64,000 nt of DNA from Pseudomonas sp. RIT-PI-AD (GTDB taxonomy: Bacteria; Pseudomonadota; Gammaproteobacteria; Pseudomonadales; Pseudomonadaceae), in assembly GCF_025642785.1 (NCBI RefSeq), contig NZ_JANZKU010000007.1:1-64000 (forward strand). Reading direction: 5' to 3'. Under the pieces are notes generated by a model. It searched no databases, was not told the DNA's origin, and saw only the letters and a program-made list of their open reading frames with translations. Positions 6,893 through 15,105 of the stretch are shown piece by piece (position 1 is the stretch's first letter; each line of letters opens with the position of its first letter). The position numbers and the translations under genes were made by a program.

Positions 6893-9619
6893 ATGGTTTC
6901 GATTCAGATGGGGGGTGAGGACAAGACCGCGAAGATCAGCGACTGGTCGATTTACTGGAGCGACAAGTACGAAACTCTGCTACTGACGTGTTATTACCCC
7001 TCCAAGAAAACCTACACACGCGCCCTCAACGACTGCCGTGTTTCTCCCGCCCGCGAGCTGGGCGAGATGTTGCTGACCAAGCCCGGCAGCATAATTGTCA
7101 CGCCCATCGCCAAGGCGACGATCTACGGCGAGCGGTATGCCGTCGTGCACTATCCGGACGCCGACAAACCCTATGTCTACAAGATGGACGGCGTCGGCTT
7201 TGCCGCGCCGACGGCGATGAAGGATGCGCTGGTCTTCCACTATTTCTCAGCCGTGGCGAATGCCCGGCAGGATCGCGCCGAGTCGCAGAAGGACCGTAAA
7301 ATCGCCACCAATGTGGTCCGCCAACTGAAAAAATTACCCGCCAGTGCCGACACCGCCTTGCAGGCCTACTGCACGGGGCGCAACGGCAAGCTGGAGCCGG
7401 GCCAGGGTCTGATCTATCCGTTCGGCCTGAATGAGAGCCAGCTTGCGGCGGTCGAGCAAGCCTTCCGCGCGCAAGTCAGCGTGATCGAGGGCCCACCGGG
7501 GACCGGCAAGACCCAGACCATCCTCAATATCCTCGCCAATATTCTGCTGCGCGGGCAGAGGGTAGCGGTGCTGTCCAACAACAATGCGGCGGTGGAAAAC
7601 GTCTACGAGAAGCTGGAGAAATGTGGCCTGGGCCACCTGATCGCCAAACTCGGCAACCAGGACAACCGCAAGGACTTCTTCGCCAACCTGCCGCCTTGGC
7701 CACTGAGCGAGCCCGAGCCCGCGCCAACTCTGGACGAGATTCAAGCCTTGCTGGCCCGCTTGAAGCAGCACTTGCACGATCACAATCGAGCGGCGCAACT
7801 GCAGGTCGAAATCGATGAGCTGACCATCGAGCGACGCTACTTGAAGCAGTGGCAGGCAGACAGCGGCGTGGAGGCCGCCTCGCTGGACAAGTACGGACTG
7901 TCGCCACGCAAGACCGCGGACTTGATGGCCTACCTGGCCCATCTCGGTGAACAGCGCATCCGCCTCAAGGATCGCATCGAGCTGCTGTTCAACTTCAGGA
8001 TTTTCCGCACCAAGCCGTTTGCCCAGGGCGATGCGCGCCTGGCCGTTTTCCATGCCCTGCAGATGCACTATTACGACAAGGCGCTGCGAGACAAGGAAGC
8101 GGAGTTGCAGGCATGCCGCGAATCGTTGGCGCGCGGGAACTTCGAAGCCTCGCTGGAGGCATTGAAGACGGCGTCTACGCGCCACCTGAAGCAGCACCTG
8201 CAACGTCAGGCACGGCCGTCGGACAGCTTCGATGCCAAGACGTACCGGCATCCGCAACAGTTCGATGCCTTCGTGCGGCGTTTTCCGATCCTGGGCAGCG
8301 GTACGCACTCCATCGTAAATTCGATTGCGCCGGGGGCCATCCTCGACTACGTGATCATCGACGAGGCCTCGTTACAGGATATCGTGCCGGGCATTCTGGC
8401 GCTGGGCTGCGCGAAGAACCTGATCGTCGTCGGCGACAACCGCCAGTTGGCGCATATTCCCGTGAAGCTGGGCCTGCCGGCGCCCGCCGAGGCCTACGAT
8501 TGCGAGCGCTACAGCCTGCTCGATTCGTGCATCGGCGTGTTTAAGGAGGCGCTGCCCAGAACCCTGCTGAAAGAGCATTACCGCTGCCATCCCAGGATCA
8601 TCCAGTTCTGCAACCAGCAGTTCTACGACAACGCGCTGGTGCCCATGACGGAGGACAAGGGCGAAGCGCCGCTACGCCTGGTGGTGACCGCCAAGGGCAA
8701 CCACACCCGCCAGAACACCAACTTGCGCGAGTTGGACTCCCTGCTCAAGCTGCTCGACGACGAGGGCGAGCCGGTCGGGCTGGACGGGCTGGACGGGCTG
8801 GACGGCGACGGGCGCGGGTTCATCGCGCCGTTCCGAGACCAGGTCAACCTCTCCGGTACGCGCCTGCCGGCGGATTTCGTCAAAGACACCGTGCACAAGT
8901 TCCAGGGCCGGGAGTGCGACGAGATCGTCTTTTCCACCGTGCTGGACAAGAAACGCTACAACCAGGATCGCAAGCGCCTGGACTTCGTCGATGACCCGCG
9001 CATGATCAACGTGGCGGTGTCGCGGGCCAAGCACCGCTTCACCCTGGGCGACGAGGTGTTCACCGCCAATAACCGCCACATCGCAGCGCTGATGCGCTAC
9101 GTCACCTATTACGCGCAGGACGAACAGATCGTGCGCGCGCCCGTGGTATCGGCCTTCGACCTGCTGTATCGCGAGTACGACCAATCCCTGGCGCGCTTGA
9201 ACGCCCGTTTGCGGCCCGAGGATTCACGCTACAGATCCGAGCAGATCGTGGCGCAACTGCTGCGCGAGGCGCTGTCCGATCCGTCGTGCCAGGCGTTGAT
9301 GTATCACGACCAGATCAAGCTGGATCAGGTCGCATCACCGAGCAACCCGGATTTGACGCAACCCGAGCGAACCTTCATGAAGCGCGCCAGTTGCGACTTC
9401 GTGATCTATTTCAAGGTGGGCAAGACCCCGGTGGGGGTAATCGAGGTCGATGGCGGCACCCACGACCGCCCCGATCAGGCGGCGCGGGACGCCTTGAAGA
9501 ACGGTATTCTGGCGAAAAGCGGCATTCCCATCCTGCGTCTACGCACGGTCGAGAGCCGCATCGCGGAAAGAATAGGCGACTTCATCGCTCAGTGGGCCAA
9601 CGCAACAACCAGCGTATGA
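6893..9619 (+). CDS. Upf1-like SF1 helicase fused to a DUF2726 nuclease-like domain
   Basis: A protein of 908 residues. The N-terminal ~180 residues are unassigned. The helicase follows: NESQLAAVEQAF (Q-like motif, ~190), Walker A EGPPGTGKTQT (~199), Walker B YVIIDEASLQD, motif III VVGDNRQLAHIP, motif IV-like HYRCHPRI, motif V VHKFQGRECDEIVFSTV and motif VI NVAVSRAKHRF. The last ~120 residues contain VIEVDGGTHDRPDQAARDAL followed by ILAKSGIPILRLRT, the DUF2726 pattern related to PD-(D/E)XK/Vsr-type nucleases. SF1B helicase-nuclease fusions of this kind are common in defence islands, so phage or foreign nucleic acid targeting is the inferred role. ATG 6893 follows AAGG; it stands alone on its strand. 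Confidence 0.85.
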   Translation: MVSIQMGGEDKTAKISDWSIYWSDKYETLLLTCYYPSKKTYTRALNDCRVSPARELGEMLLTKPGSIIVTPIAKATIYGERYAVVHYPDADKPYVYKMDGVGFAAPTAMKDALVFHYFSAVANARQDRAESQKDRKIATNVVRQLKKLPASADTALQAYCTGRNGKLEPGQGLIYPFGLNESQLAAVEQAFRAQVSVIEGPPGTGKTQTILNILANILLRGQRVAVLSNNNAAVENVYEKLEKCGLGHLIAKLGNQDNRKDFFANLPPWPLSEPEPAPTLDEIQALLARLKQHLHDHNRAAQLQVEIDELTIERRYLKQWQADSGVEAASLDKYGLSPRKTADLMAYLAHLGEQRIRLKDRIELLFNFRIFRTKPFAQGDARLAVFHALQMHYYDKALRDKEAELQACRESLARGNFEASLEALKTASTRHLKQHLQRQARPSDSFDAKTYRHPQQFDAFVRRFPILGSGTHSIVNSIAPGAILDYVIIDEASLQDIVPGILALGCAKNLIVVGDNRQLAHIPVKLGLPAPAEAYDCERYSLLDSCIGVFKEALPRTLLKEHYRCHPRIIQFCNQQFYDNALVPMTEDKGEAPLRLVVTAKGNHTRQNTNLRELDSLLKLLDDEGEPVGLDGLDGLDGDGRGFIAPFRDQVNLSGTRLPADFVKDTVHKFQGRECDEIVFSTVLDKKRYNQDRKRLDFVDDPRMINVAVSRAKHRFTLGDEVFTANNRHIAALMRYVTYYAQDEQIVRAPVVSAFDLLYREYDQSLARLNARLRPEDSRYRSEQIVAQLLREALSDPSCQALMYHDQIKLDQVASPSNPDLTQPERTFMKRASCDFVIYFKVGKTPVGVIEVDGGTHDRPDQAARDALKNGILAKSGIPILRLRTVESRIAERIGDFIAQWANATTSV
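8777..8803 (+). repeat. Three tandem 9 bp repeats inside the helicase gene
   Basis: GGGCTGGAC occurs three times without interruption, encoding Gly-Leu-Asp repeats just before the helicase segment GFIAPFRDQVN. Copy-number change would keep the frame. Confidence 0.9.
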
Positions 9620-9705
9620 GGCGGGAGCTGTCTAATGAGGGCCTCGCTAGGGAATGATTCTTTCAAAAAGGAAGTCGGTGATCCGGCAGGGCAGGAGTTC
9701 AAGCT

Positions 9706-9921
9706 TTATAAGCCATCCAGACTCACTGGGATGCCCTGCTCGCCAGAGCGTGTCTTGATCACTTCGATCAACTCCAAGTCTTCCAGTCGCTCTGTCACCT
9801 GCTCGTATAGCTTGGCAGGCACTAAGTAGCCCATCACACGGTTATGGTTGAGAACTGCCATCGGCATACCATTCCCCCGGCTGACAAGTACCAATGGAAT
9901 AACCGGCTCGACCGTCATCAT
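9706..9921 (-). CDS. Phd/YefM-like antitoxin, N-terminally altered
   Basis: A 71-residue frame whose core GMPMAVLNHNRVMGYLVPAK followed by LYEQVTERLEDLELIEVI is typical of Phd/YefM/StbD antitoxins. The usual N-terminal segment with a D-x-K-x-N-P element is missing and replaced by MMTVEPVIPLVLVSRG, so the dimerisation/DNA-binding part is incomplete. Its ATG overlaps the stop of the upstream ParD gene (ATGA), the position a ParE toxin normally occupies. No toxin follows. It may be the product of a deletion joining two toxin-antitoxin loci; function uncertain. Confidence 0.6.
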   Translation of the reverse strand: MMTVEPVIPLVLVSRGNGMPMAVLNHNRVMGYLVPAKLYEQVTERLEDLELIEVIKTRSGEQGIPVSLDGL

Positions 9922-10151
9922 AGAGACTTTCGAACCCTGAAGCGCAAGGACTCGAAGTAGTCGCCATCCACAGGAGCAGTGGGGGCCGATTCAGCCCCAG
10001 CCAGCAGCAGACCACACAGGTGCTGCCGATCCTGATCCTTGCGAATCAGCTCCCGCACATATTCGCTGCTGGTGCTGTAGCCTCGCTGGCTGACTTGGTC
10101 ATCAACAAAGGTCTTGAGGGCGTCCGGCAGGGAGATGTTCATGGTACTCAT
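9918..10151 (-). CDS. parD: ParD-family antitoxin, without a ParE partner
   Basis: About 77 residues. The ribbon-helix-helix start MSTMNISLPDALKTFVDDQV, the GYSTSSEYVRELIRKDQ core and the acidic C-terminal part ending near DYFESLRFRV are characteristic of type II ParD antitoxins, which bind DNA as dimers and block ParE gyrase toxins. ATG 10151 is chosen over an ATG at 10172 because family members begin at MSTMNIS. No parE reading frame lies downstream, so this is an orphan. Confidence 0.75.
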   Translation of the reverse strand: MSTMNISLPDALKTFVDDQVSQRGYSTSSEYVRELIRKDQDRQHLCGLLLAGAESAPTAPVDGDYFESLRFRVRKSL

Positions 10152-10331
10152 GGTTTCGTCCGCCTTTGACAAGGCTTGCCAAAGTATACACCTCTAGCTC
10201 TGCCTCGCCAGTTCACAACACAGTGTCGAATTGCGGCAATAAGAAACAGCCGTAATAAGCAGAGATCGACCCAGAGCTGCAGCTCGCCACCGGCAGCAAC
10301 CGGCCAAAAGTTGCCTAGCGCGGCCGGGTAA

Positions 10332-11195
10332 TTACGGCCAAAGTTCGGCATTGCAAAAAACGACATCATCCGCCAAGGCTTCGTAAAACACCTTCTTCCA
10401 TCCATTGATCAGCAAGCTAGCTGCATTAGCGCCTGAGCGGAGGAAGTCAGAGAACTCTTCTGGGGGCAGCCTGCTGAAATAGCTTCCACGCAAGTCCATT
10501 AGGATGCTGAGTTCTGAGCCCGCTTGGATGCTATAGCGCTCGGCAATTCCGAACAGGGCAAAATGATTTACTGCTCTTGCCTTGTCCTCATCACTCCAGT
10601 CATCCGGTGGACTGGCGCTATAGGTGATCGTGCAAGGGCTGGTGTGGGTTACGGAAACGCTAATCCACCGTTCCTCGAAAAACTGTCGTTTGTCCAGATA
10701 CGGGTGAAGCGGTTGCCGATGCGGGTGGTCAATCAGGGGGTTACGCTTGTCGGTATTACAATCACGGCAGGCAGGGATCAAATTATGGGGAACGATCGCC
10801 AGCTTCGGATAGTTGGCTTTTGGCAAATAATGATCCAGGGTTCGAGGCTGTCCTATTCCTCCACATGTCGGACAATGATCACCTGCGGCTACCAAGATGG
10901 AGTCGTATAGCGCTCGGCCAGGCTCTCGCCTCACCATGTAGTAGTCATAGAGGTAAACCAGCTCGCTTTTTCGAATGCCATTGATCACGAAAGGGTCTTC
11001 ACCCCTAATTGACCCCAGATATGGCATTTCCCAAGTGGATCCGGCAGCAACTCTTTCGATAAATTCAGCTGCGTTGGCCGTGATACTTGGAAGAACGCTC
11101 CTCATTCTGTCTCGCTGCTGATCATCAATAATCGCAGAAGTGCAGGCCATGTAGGCCTCCTCGGGAGTGCAGCTCGGGGCTAGCAGTTGCTTCAT
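10332..11195 (-). CDS. HNH endonuclease, Septu PtuB-like
   Basis: A protein of 287 residues. The HNH motif is clear in the centre: CPTCGGIGQPRTLDHYLPKA then PHNLIPACRDCNTDKRN, with two CxxC pairs that would bind the structural zinc. The rest has no other recognisable domain. Its ATG overlaps the stop of the upstream ATPase (ATGA). A SMC/OLD-like ATPase followed by an overlapping HNH nuclease is the layout of Septu (PtuA-PtuB) anti-phage systems, where the nuclease is controlled by the ATPase. It is the last gene of a four-gene unit. Confidence 0.8.
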   Translation of the reverse strand: MKQLLAPSCTPEEAYMACTSAIIDDQQRDRMRSVLPSITANAAEFIERVAAGSTWEMPYLGSIRGEDPFVINGIRKSELVYLYDYYMVRREPGRALYDSILVAAGDHCPTCGGIGQPRTLDHYLPKANYPKLAIVPHNLIPACRDCNTDKRNPLIDHPHRQPLHPYLDKRQFFEERWISVSVTHTSPCTITYSASPPDDWSDEDKARAVNHFALFGIAERYSIQAGSELSILMDLRGSYFSRLPPEEFSDFLRSGANAASLLINGWKKVFYEALADDVVFCNAELWP

Positions 11196-12733
11196 GTCTG
11201 CCCCTTCGAATCACGCTCAGCGATTAACGCACGAAGAACTGCCTGCCCTTCGAGTCCTAATCTCCCACCAAATTTTCGAAGGATCACTTCAAAGCTATGT
11301 CCTTCGGCAACTTCAGCAGCAAGCAGTGTATGAAACCCCGAGGATGCCACCTCCAATCCAAAAACTTCCCGGGTCAGAATCCCCACATTCTCGCCGAACG
11401 TCTCGACTGTTGGCCGCTGCGCTGAGGCTACCAAATTAGACCGATGAATTTTCCATACACACGATGCAGGAATTTCTTGAAGCACCACGGGCGAATGCGT
11501 GGCCACGATCGCTACACCGTTGCGATCCAGAAGCAGCTCACTCAACGCCCGAATCAATGCCGATAGCAGCGGCGGATGCAAATGGCTTTCGGGTTCATCC
11601 ATCAGGACGAGAGTTTTTTCTTCGACCCGCTCGACCAGCTTGGTGATAGTCAGCAGCACGATCGAATGGCCGGAGCTAAGGTTTGAAAAGATTTCTTTGG
11701 CGGTCTCGATCCATTCTTCACCGCTCAAGGACAGAAGCCGTTCAAATCCCAAACCTGCAAAATTCTCGTCAGACTGCAGGGTAGTGACGGCCCGCCTCCA
11801 ACGATTGCGCTTATGCGTATCCCGTAGGCACCCCCTCATGCCAGCAAGGAAGTCAGATTTGAGAGCATCCCGGCGCTTCAGCTCGTGCCATGCGTCCTCA
11901 CCTTTTGACTTCAACCCGACATAGAAAAAGCAGGTGCCTTTAGCTGGGTCAGGTTGCTCTGGAGGTGGGTCGAAGGGGTCAAATGCGCTAAAGGATATGA
12001 GCACTACGCTGCTAAAGAAATCCGCGGTAATAACCGCCCGTTGTTGACCCCAAAAGTTAAACTGGTGAATGGCATCTGCGCCGATATGGCCATTGTGAAT
12101 GGCATTGGTGATGCCGTTGAGGATGGTGGTTTTCCCGATGCCATTTCGCCCGATTAGCGCGTGCACATTTGTTAGGGGCGTCGAATCAACGTCTACCTCG
12201 AAACTCAACTCGATCCCGGCGGTGGAGCTGTCAGCCTGCTTCGTATAGACGAAGGAAAAATTGGTTCGAACAGCACCGCCAAGAAGCACTCTCGTAAATT
12301 GATTCTTGACGCTGGTCAAGCTGACATCGCGCAACAACGAGATTGAAAACACGGGCTCATTTTTTATCGTTTCCAAAACTTCAGGATTGGCAACGATGTC
12401 ATTCATTCTACGGAGGAAGTCAGACCGCAGCTCGCCCGAGAATGAGTTCGCAATCTTCTGGTAGTACTCGACATCGGTACCGAGTGAAAAGAAGCCATCT
12501 GGAAGCCTCTCAAAAGAATCCGGGAGCTTGGATCGAGTGGGCGTGGAAGTATCCTGCCCTTTGAAACCAATCTTGACGTTCTCAAGGTCGTGGGTTTGGC
12601 CAAATTCGTCAAATACGATCACATAGAACATCGTGATGAAGCTGTGATCGTTCCAGCGGTCATATTTCAGGTAAGCAGCACTGACTCCAGCGCTCGGGAA
12701 TTTCTCTTCCCTGCCTATGATGTGAAATTCCAT
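11192..12733 (-). CDS. AAA/ABC-type ATPase, Septu PtuA-like
   Basis: A protein of about 513 residues if started at ATG 12733, 26 bases after the preceding gene; the longer frame to 12943 overlaps that gene and lacks family-like sequence. Seen: Walker A LIGRNGIGKTT (~195), a signature-like LSSGHS, Walker B TLVLMDEPESHLHP (~377) and the H-switch VAIVATHSPVVLQEI. These are features of the AAA_15/AAA_21 OLD-like ATPases found in defence operons. About 190 residues precede Walker A, including a long unassigned region. It likely senses infection and regulates the overlapping HNH protein. Confidence 0.8.
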   Translation of the reverse strand: MEFHIIGREEKFPSAGVSAAYLKYDRWNDHSFITMFYVIVFDEFGQTHDLENVKIGFKGQDTSTPTRSKLPDSFERLPDGFFSLGTDVEYYQKIANSFSGELRSDFLRRMNDIVANPEVLETIKNEPVFSISLLRDVSLTSVKNQFTRVLLGGAVRTNFSFVYTKQADSSTAGIELSFEVDVDSTPLTNVHALIGRNGIGKTTILNGITNAIHNGHIGADAIHQFNFWGQQRAVITADFFSSVVLISFSAFDPFDPPPEQPDPAKGTCFFYVGLKSKGEDAWHELKRRDALKSDFLAGMRGCLRDTHKRNRWRRAVTTLQSDENFAGLGFERLLSLSGEEWIETAKEIFSNLSSGHSIVLLTITKLVERVEEKTLVLMDEPESHLHPPLLSALIRALSELLLDRNGVAIVATHSPVVLQEIPASCVWKIHRSNLVASAQRPTVETFGENVGILTREVFGLEVASSGFHTLLAAEVAEGHSFEVILRKFGGRLGLEGQAVLRALIAERDSKGQT

Positions 12734-12759
12734 TTTTCCCTGCTCGTAGTTGAGAGTCT

Positions 12760-13887
12760 CTAGGCCGGATCGAAACCCACGAGGCTGATTTTCTTGATCT
12801 CGCGGCCAGTGCCCAGCACCATCTCGATCTTTTCTTCGCACCGAAATCTGTATCGATTGCGCAGCGTAATACCTGCAAGGTTGATACCTGAGTCTTCTTT
12901 CACTCCGCCGCTGTATGCAACTCCATCTACGAAGATCTTCCAAAAGCCAGCAGTAGCATCAGCAGAGTCCACGACACCAACTAACTCAAGGCTCTCCACG
13001 CTCAAGTCTTCGCGCAGTAGGCAACGCTGAATAATGTTCTGTGCGGTCGCAACACGGATCCGGCTTTGATTAGAGCTTTGCATCCCAGGTGTTGACCAGC
13101 GGTTGGTGAGCTGGCAATCATTTTCCGTAATGAAGTTTAGCAGTCCGATTAAAGATGAAGCTGCGTGACCCTTGAGTTTGGTAAGGAACTGCATGGCATC
13201 ATCGGTATTGACAGCTACGTCCAGAAACTCATTGAGTGTTTGGAATGCAATGATCAGCGCCTTATTCTCTCCCAACATGTCACAAGGCTCGGCGCTGCGT
13301 ACCTGAACAGTGAAGGAGCCGTAGGAGAAACCAAATACATCGGACTCATACGGATCTTCGCCCTTGGGAATCGGCTTGCCCGCCGCCTTAGCAGCGGCTC
13401 TTGCCAGATTCCTGAGCACCCCCTGATAAATATTCAGGAAGGCAGACAGCTTGCGTGTCCTGATACGTGACTCTCGCACAGACTCTGGAACACCGAGTGA
13501 CGCAAATGCAACGGTGGCATTCAGCTCTTGTGCCTTGATCAAAACCTCGTCGTTGAGCGAGAAGGTCAAACCAGGTTCTGGCAACAACTCTTGCGGCACT
13601 ACCTCCATCTGCGCGCGCTGAATATCGAACGGTTCGATCAAGTCGTCTGGTATAGCAAGGTAGAACTCGGGAATCTCTGGCTCCTCGTACACCTGCCTCA
13701 GGTCAATCTTCCCACCCAGTAAATCGTCACAACGCCTGCCTGAAACTGGCACACAGAGGAATGCAGGGCCCTGAGCAGCTACCTCAGAGATCATGCAAAC
13801 GTAGCGAACGCCAATTAGATCACTCGCGATGAACACCTGCGGGTAGTCATAGTCGAGCAACACATGCAGAAGCCTGATTGCTTTCAT
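12760..13887 (-). CDS. Conserved accessory protein, DUF6575-like
   Basis: A protein of 375 residues. The N-terminal part (LLHVLLDYDYPQVFIASDLI, then PAFLCVPVSGRRCDDLLGGK) resembles the DUF6575 family as I remember it; the assignment needs a profile search. The middle is helical and the C-terminal ~90 residues look like a small beta domain. No catalytic motif is seen. Its ATG overlaps the stop of the upstream small gene (ATGA) and it is followed by the ATPase, so it belongs to the same translationally coupled defence operon. It could be a sensor or regulator; this is inference. Confidence 0.6.
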   Translation of the reverse strand: MKAIRLLHVLLDYDYPQVFIASDLIGVRYVCMISEVAAQGPAFLCVPVSGRRCDDLLGGKIDLRQVYEEPEIPEFYLAIPDDLIEPFDIQRAQMEVVPQELLPEPGLTFSLNDEVLIKAQELNATVAFASLGVPESVRESRIRTRKLSAFLNIYQGVLRNLARAAAKAAGKPIPKGEDPYESDVFGFSYGSFTVQVRSAEPCDMLGENKALIIAFQTLNEFLDVAVNTDDAMQFLTKLKGHAASSLIGLLNFITENDCQLTNRWSTPGMQSSNQSRIRVATAQNIIQRCLLREDLSVESLELVGVVDSADATAGFWKIFVDGVAYSGGVKEDSGINLAGITLRNRYRFRCEEKIEMVLGTGREIKKISLVGFDPA

Positions 13888-14264
13888 GCTTCGCCCTCAA
13901 TTGCGCACGCCAGATCGAATCGCCTGGAACGCCACCAGGAATAGTGGCTGCCATTGCCGGTTTTCATCGCAACCCCATCAGCCTGGCCGAGGATGACCTT
14001 CACCTTGGCCTTGTGCTTATGAATCGCAAGTTTCAGCACAGGATCCAGGTCTTCCGGCTTTTTGAACACGGATATTGCACGAGCCTGGCACTCGGGAACG
14101 CGGAAAGTCTTTTGCGGGAACAAAGCACGATGAGAAAGGAAATCTCCTTCCACTGGCTCGGCACGTTCACAAAGGCGGTAGCAAACGAAACCATCAAGAC
14201 TGAAAGCCCCGGAAGGCGGGCATTGCTCAGGTAGTTCCTCGAACCACTCGTGCTTCACATCCAT
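13884..14264 (-). CDS. Small protein of unknown function, first gene of the Septu-like operon
   Basis: About 126 residues from ATG 14264 (GGAAT lies upstream; a TTG at 14288 would add eight residues). No known motif. Hydrophilic with several Cys, Trp and His residues and a basic segment LKLAIHKHKAKVKVILGQAD near the C-terminus. It overlaps the next gene by four bases, so it is very likely co-translated with the DUF6575-like gene, ATPase and HNH nuclease. Confidence 0.6.
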   Translation of the reverse strand: MDVKHEWFEELPEQCPPSGAFSLDGFVCYRLCERAEPVEGDFLSHRALFPQKTFRVPECQARAISVFKKPEDLDPVLKLAIHKHKAKVKVILGQADGVAMKTGNGSHYSWWRSRRFDLACAIEGEA

Positions 14265-14288
14265 GTCACTATTCCGATGATCGATCAA

Positions 14289-14466
14289 GCAGTGAAGGCC
14301 ATATGCTAGCTACCGCGTGGCGATGGTGTCACGACATTTGCTTAGGGCTGCCTACTTTTTTACCGCCAATGGAACAGCCCAGAGGTTTATTACCAGGCGC
14401 GTATAGACGTCCTTGAATGACAGCGTCTGGCCGGTAGCTGCCTTGGGCGAAGGGCTGTTTCTGGCC
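14289..14466. other. Non-coding stretch upstream of the Septu-like operon
   Basis: About 180 bases with no credible gene. It should contain the promoter of the minus-strand four-gene operon. No repeat is obvious before the MITE-like element that starts at 14467. Confidence 0.4.
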
Positions 14467-14646
14467 GATTCTGTTGAAAAAGTCGGCCTCTGGGAGAGCT
14501 GCTTTTTAGCAGTTCAAAAAATGCTCAATTTTGGCGTTGCTGTGTAAAAACCAAGACAGCTCCGTCTTCTGCCTTCTGAGCAAGCCAGATTTCAACGTCG
14601 CCCCCCTTTCGTGAGCAAAATCGCAGAGGGACTTTTCAACAGAATC
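14467..14646. mobile_element. MITE-like or IS-remnant element with imperfect terminal inverted repeats
   Basis: The left end reads GATTCTGTTGAAAAAGTC and the right end, reverse complemented, reads GATTCTGTTGAAAAGTCC, so about 18 bases match with one indel. The 180 bp interior encodes nothing. Ends of the form TGTTGAAAAAGTC are typical of several Pseudomonas insertion sequences, so this may be a non-autonomous derivative or a deletion remnant. It sits between the defence operon and the toxin-antitoxin pair. Confidence 0.65.
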
Positions 14647-14816
14647 AGTCGAAAGCAGCCGTCATCTGGCTAAGAAAGCACACCCTGAACACTGGTCCAA
14701 CCGGTACAGGAAAGCATCTCCACGAAACTCCTGGAGGCTATCAGTGCGGAGACATTGATAAGGCACCACTTTAACGTACGATACTTCACATCTACCCTGG
14801 AGTGGAGGTTTTCGCC

Positions 14817-15105
14817 ATGAACACAGCCTCAGACACCAAGCAGGAGCGGATCAACCTCCGCCTGCAGGACAGCGCTAAAGAAACCCCTGGAACGCGCCGC
14901 GAGCTTCGAGGGCAAGACCGTCAGCCAGTTCATCCTGAACAGCGCACTGGCACATGCCGAGAAGACCATTCGCGAGCATGAGGTCATGAGCCTGAAGGCG
15001 AGTGATGCCGAAGCGTTCTTCGATGCGCTGAACAAGCCGGTTATGTTCAATAAGAAGTTGGCCGCCGTCCTTGAGAGTCACGAGCAGCGTATCACCAGCC
15101 GATGA
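14817..15105 (+). pseudogene. DUF1778 (TacA-like) antitoxin with a +1 frameshift
   Basis: The frame starts MNTASDTKQERINLRLQDSA and then leaves frame at a run of four C (14884-14887). One base removed there restores LERAASFEGKTVSQFILNSA and the rest through to the stop at 15103-15105, which overlaps the toxin ATG. The restored product would be about 95 residues, a ribbon-helix-helix antitoxin of the DUF1778 family that pairs with GNAT toxins. As written only the N-terminal ~20 residues are correct. It may be a real mutation or a homopolymer sequencing error. Confidence 0.8.

Noticed and set aside
10148-10405. 85-codon minus-strand frame spanning the HNH/ParD gap
   Set aside because: Overlaps the HNH 3' end in another frame and has no motif.
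12734-12943. Longer N-terminus for the Septu-like ATPase
   Set aside because: It overlaps the preceding gene by 180 bases and the added residues are not family-like; ATG 12733 fits the operon spacing.
14829-15081. Minus-strand frames opposite the DUF1778 antitoxin
   Set aside because: The plus strand restores a full DUF1778 protein after a one-base correction, so these are shadows.
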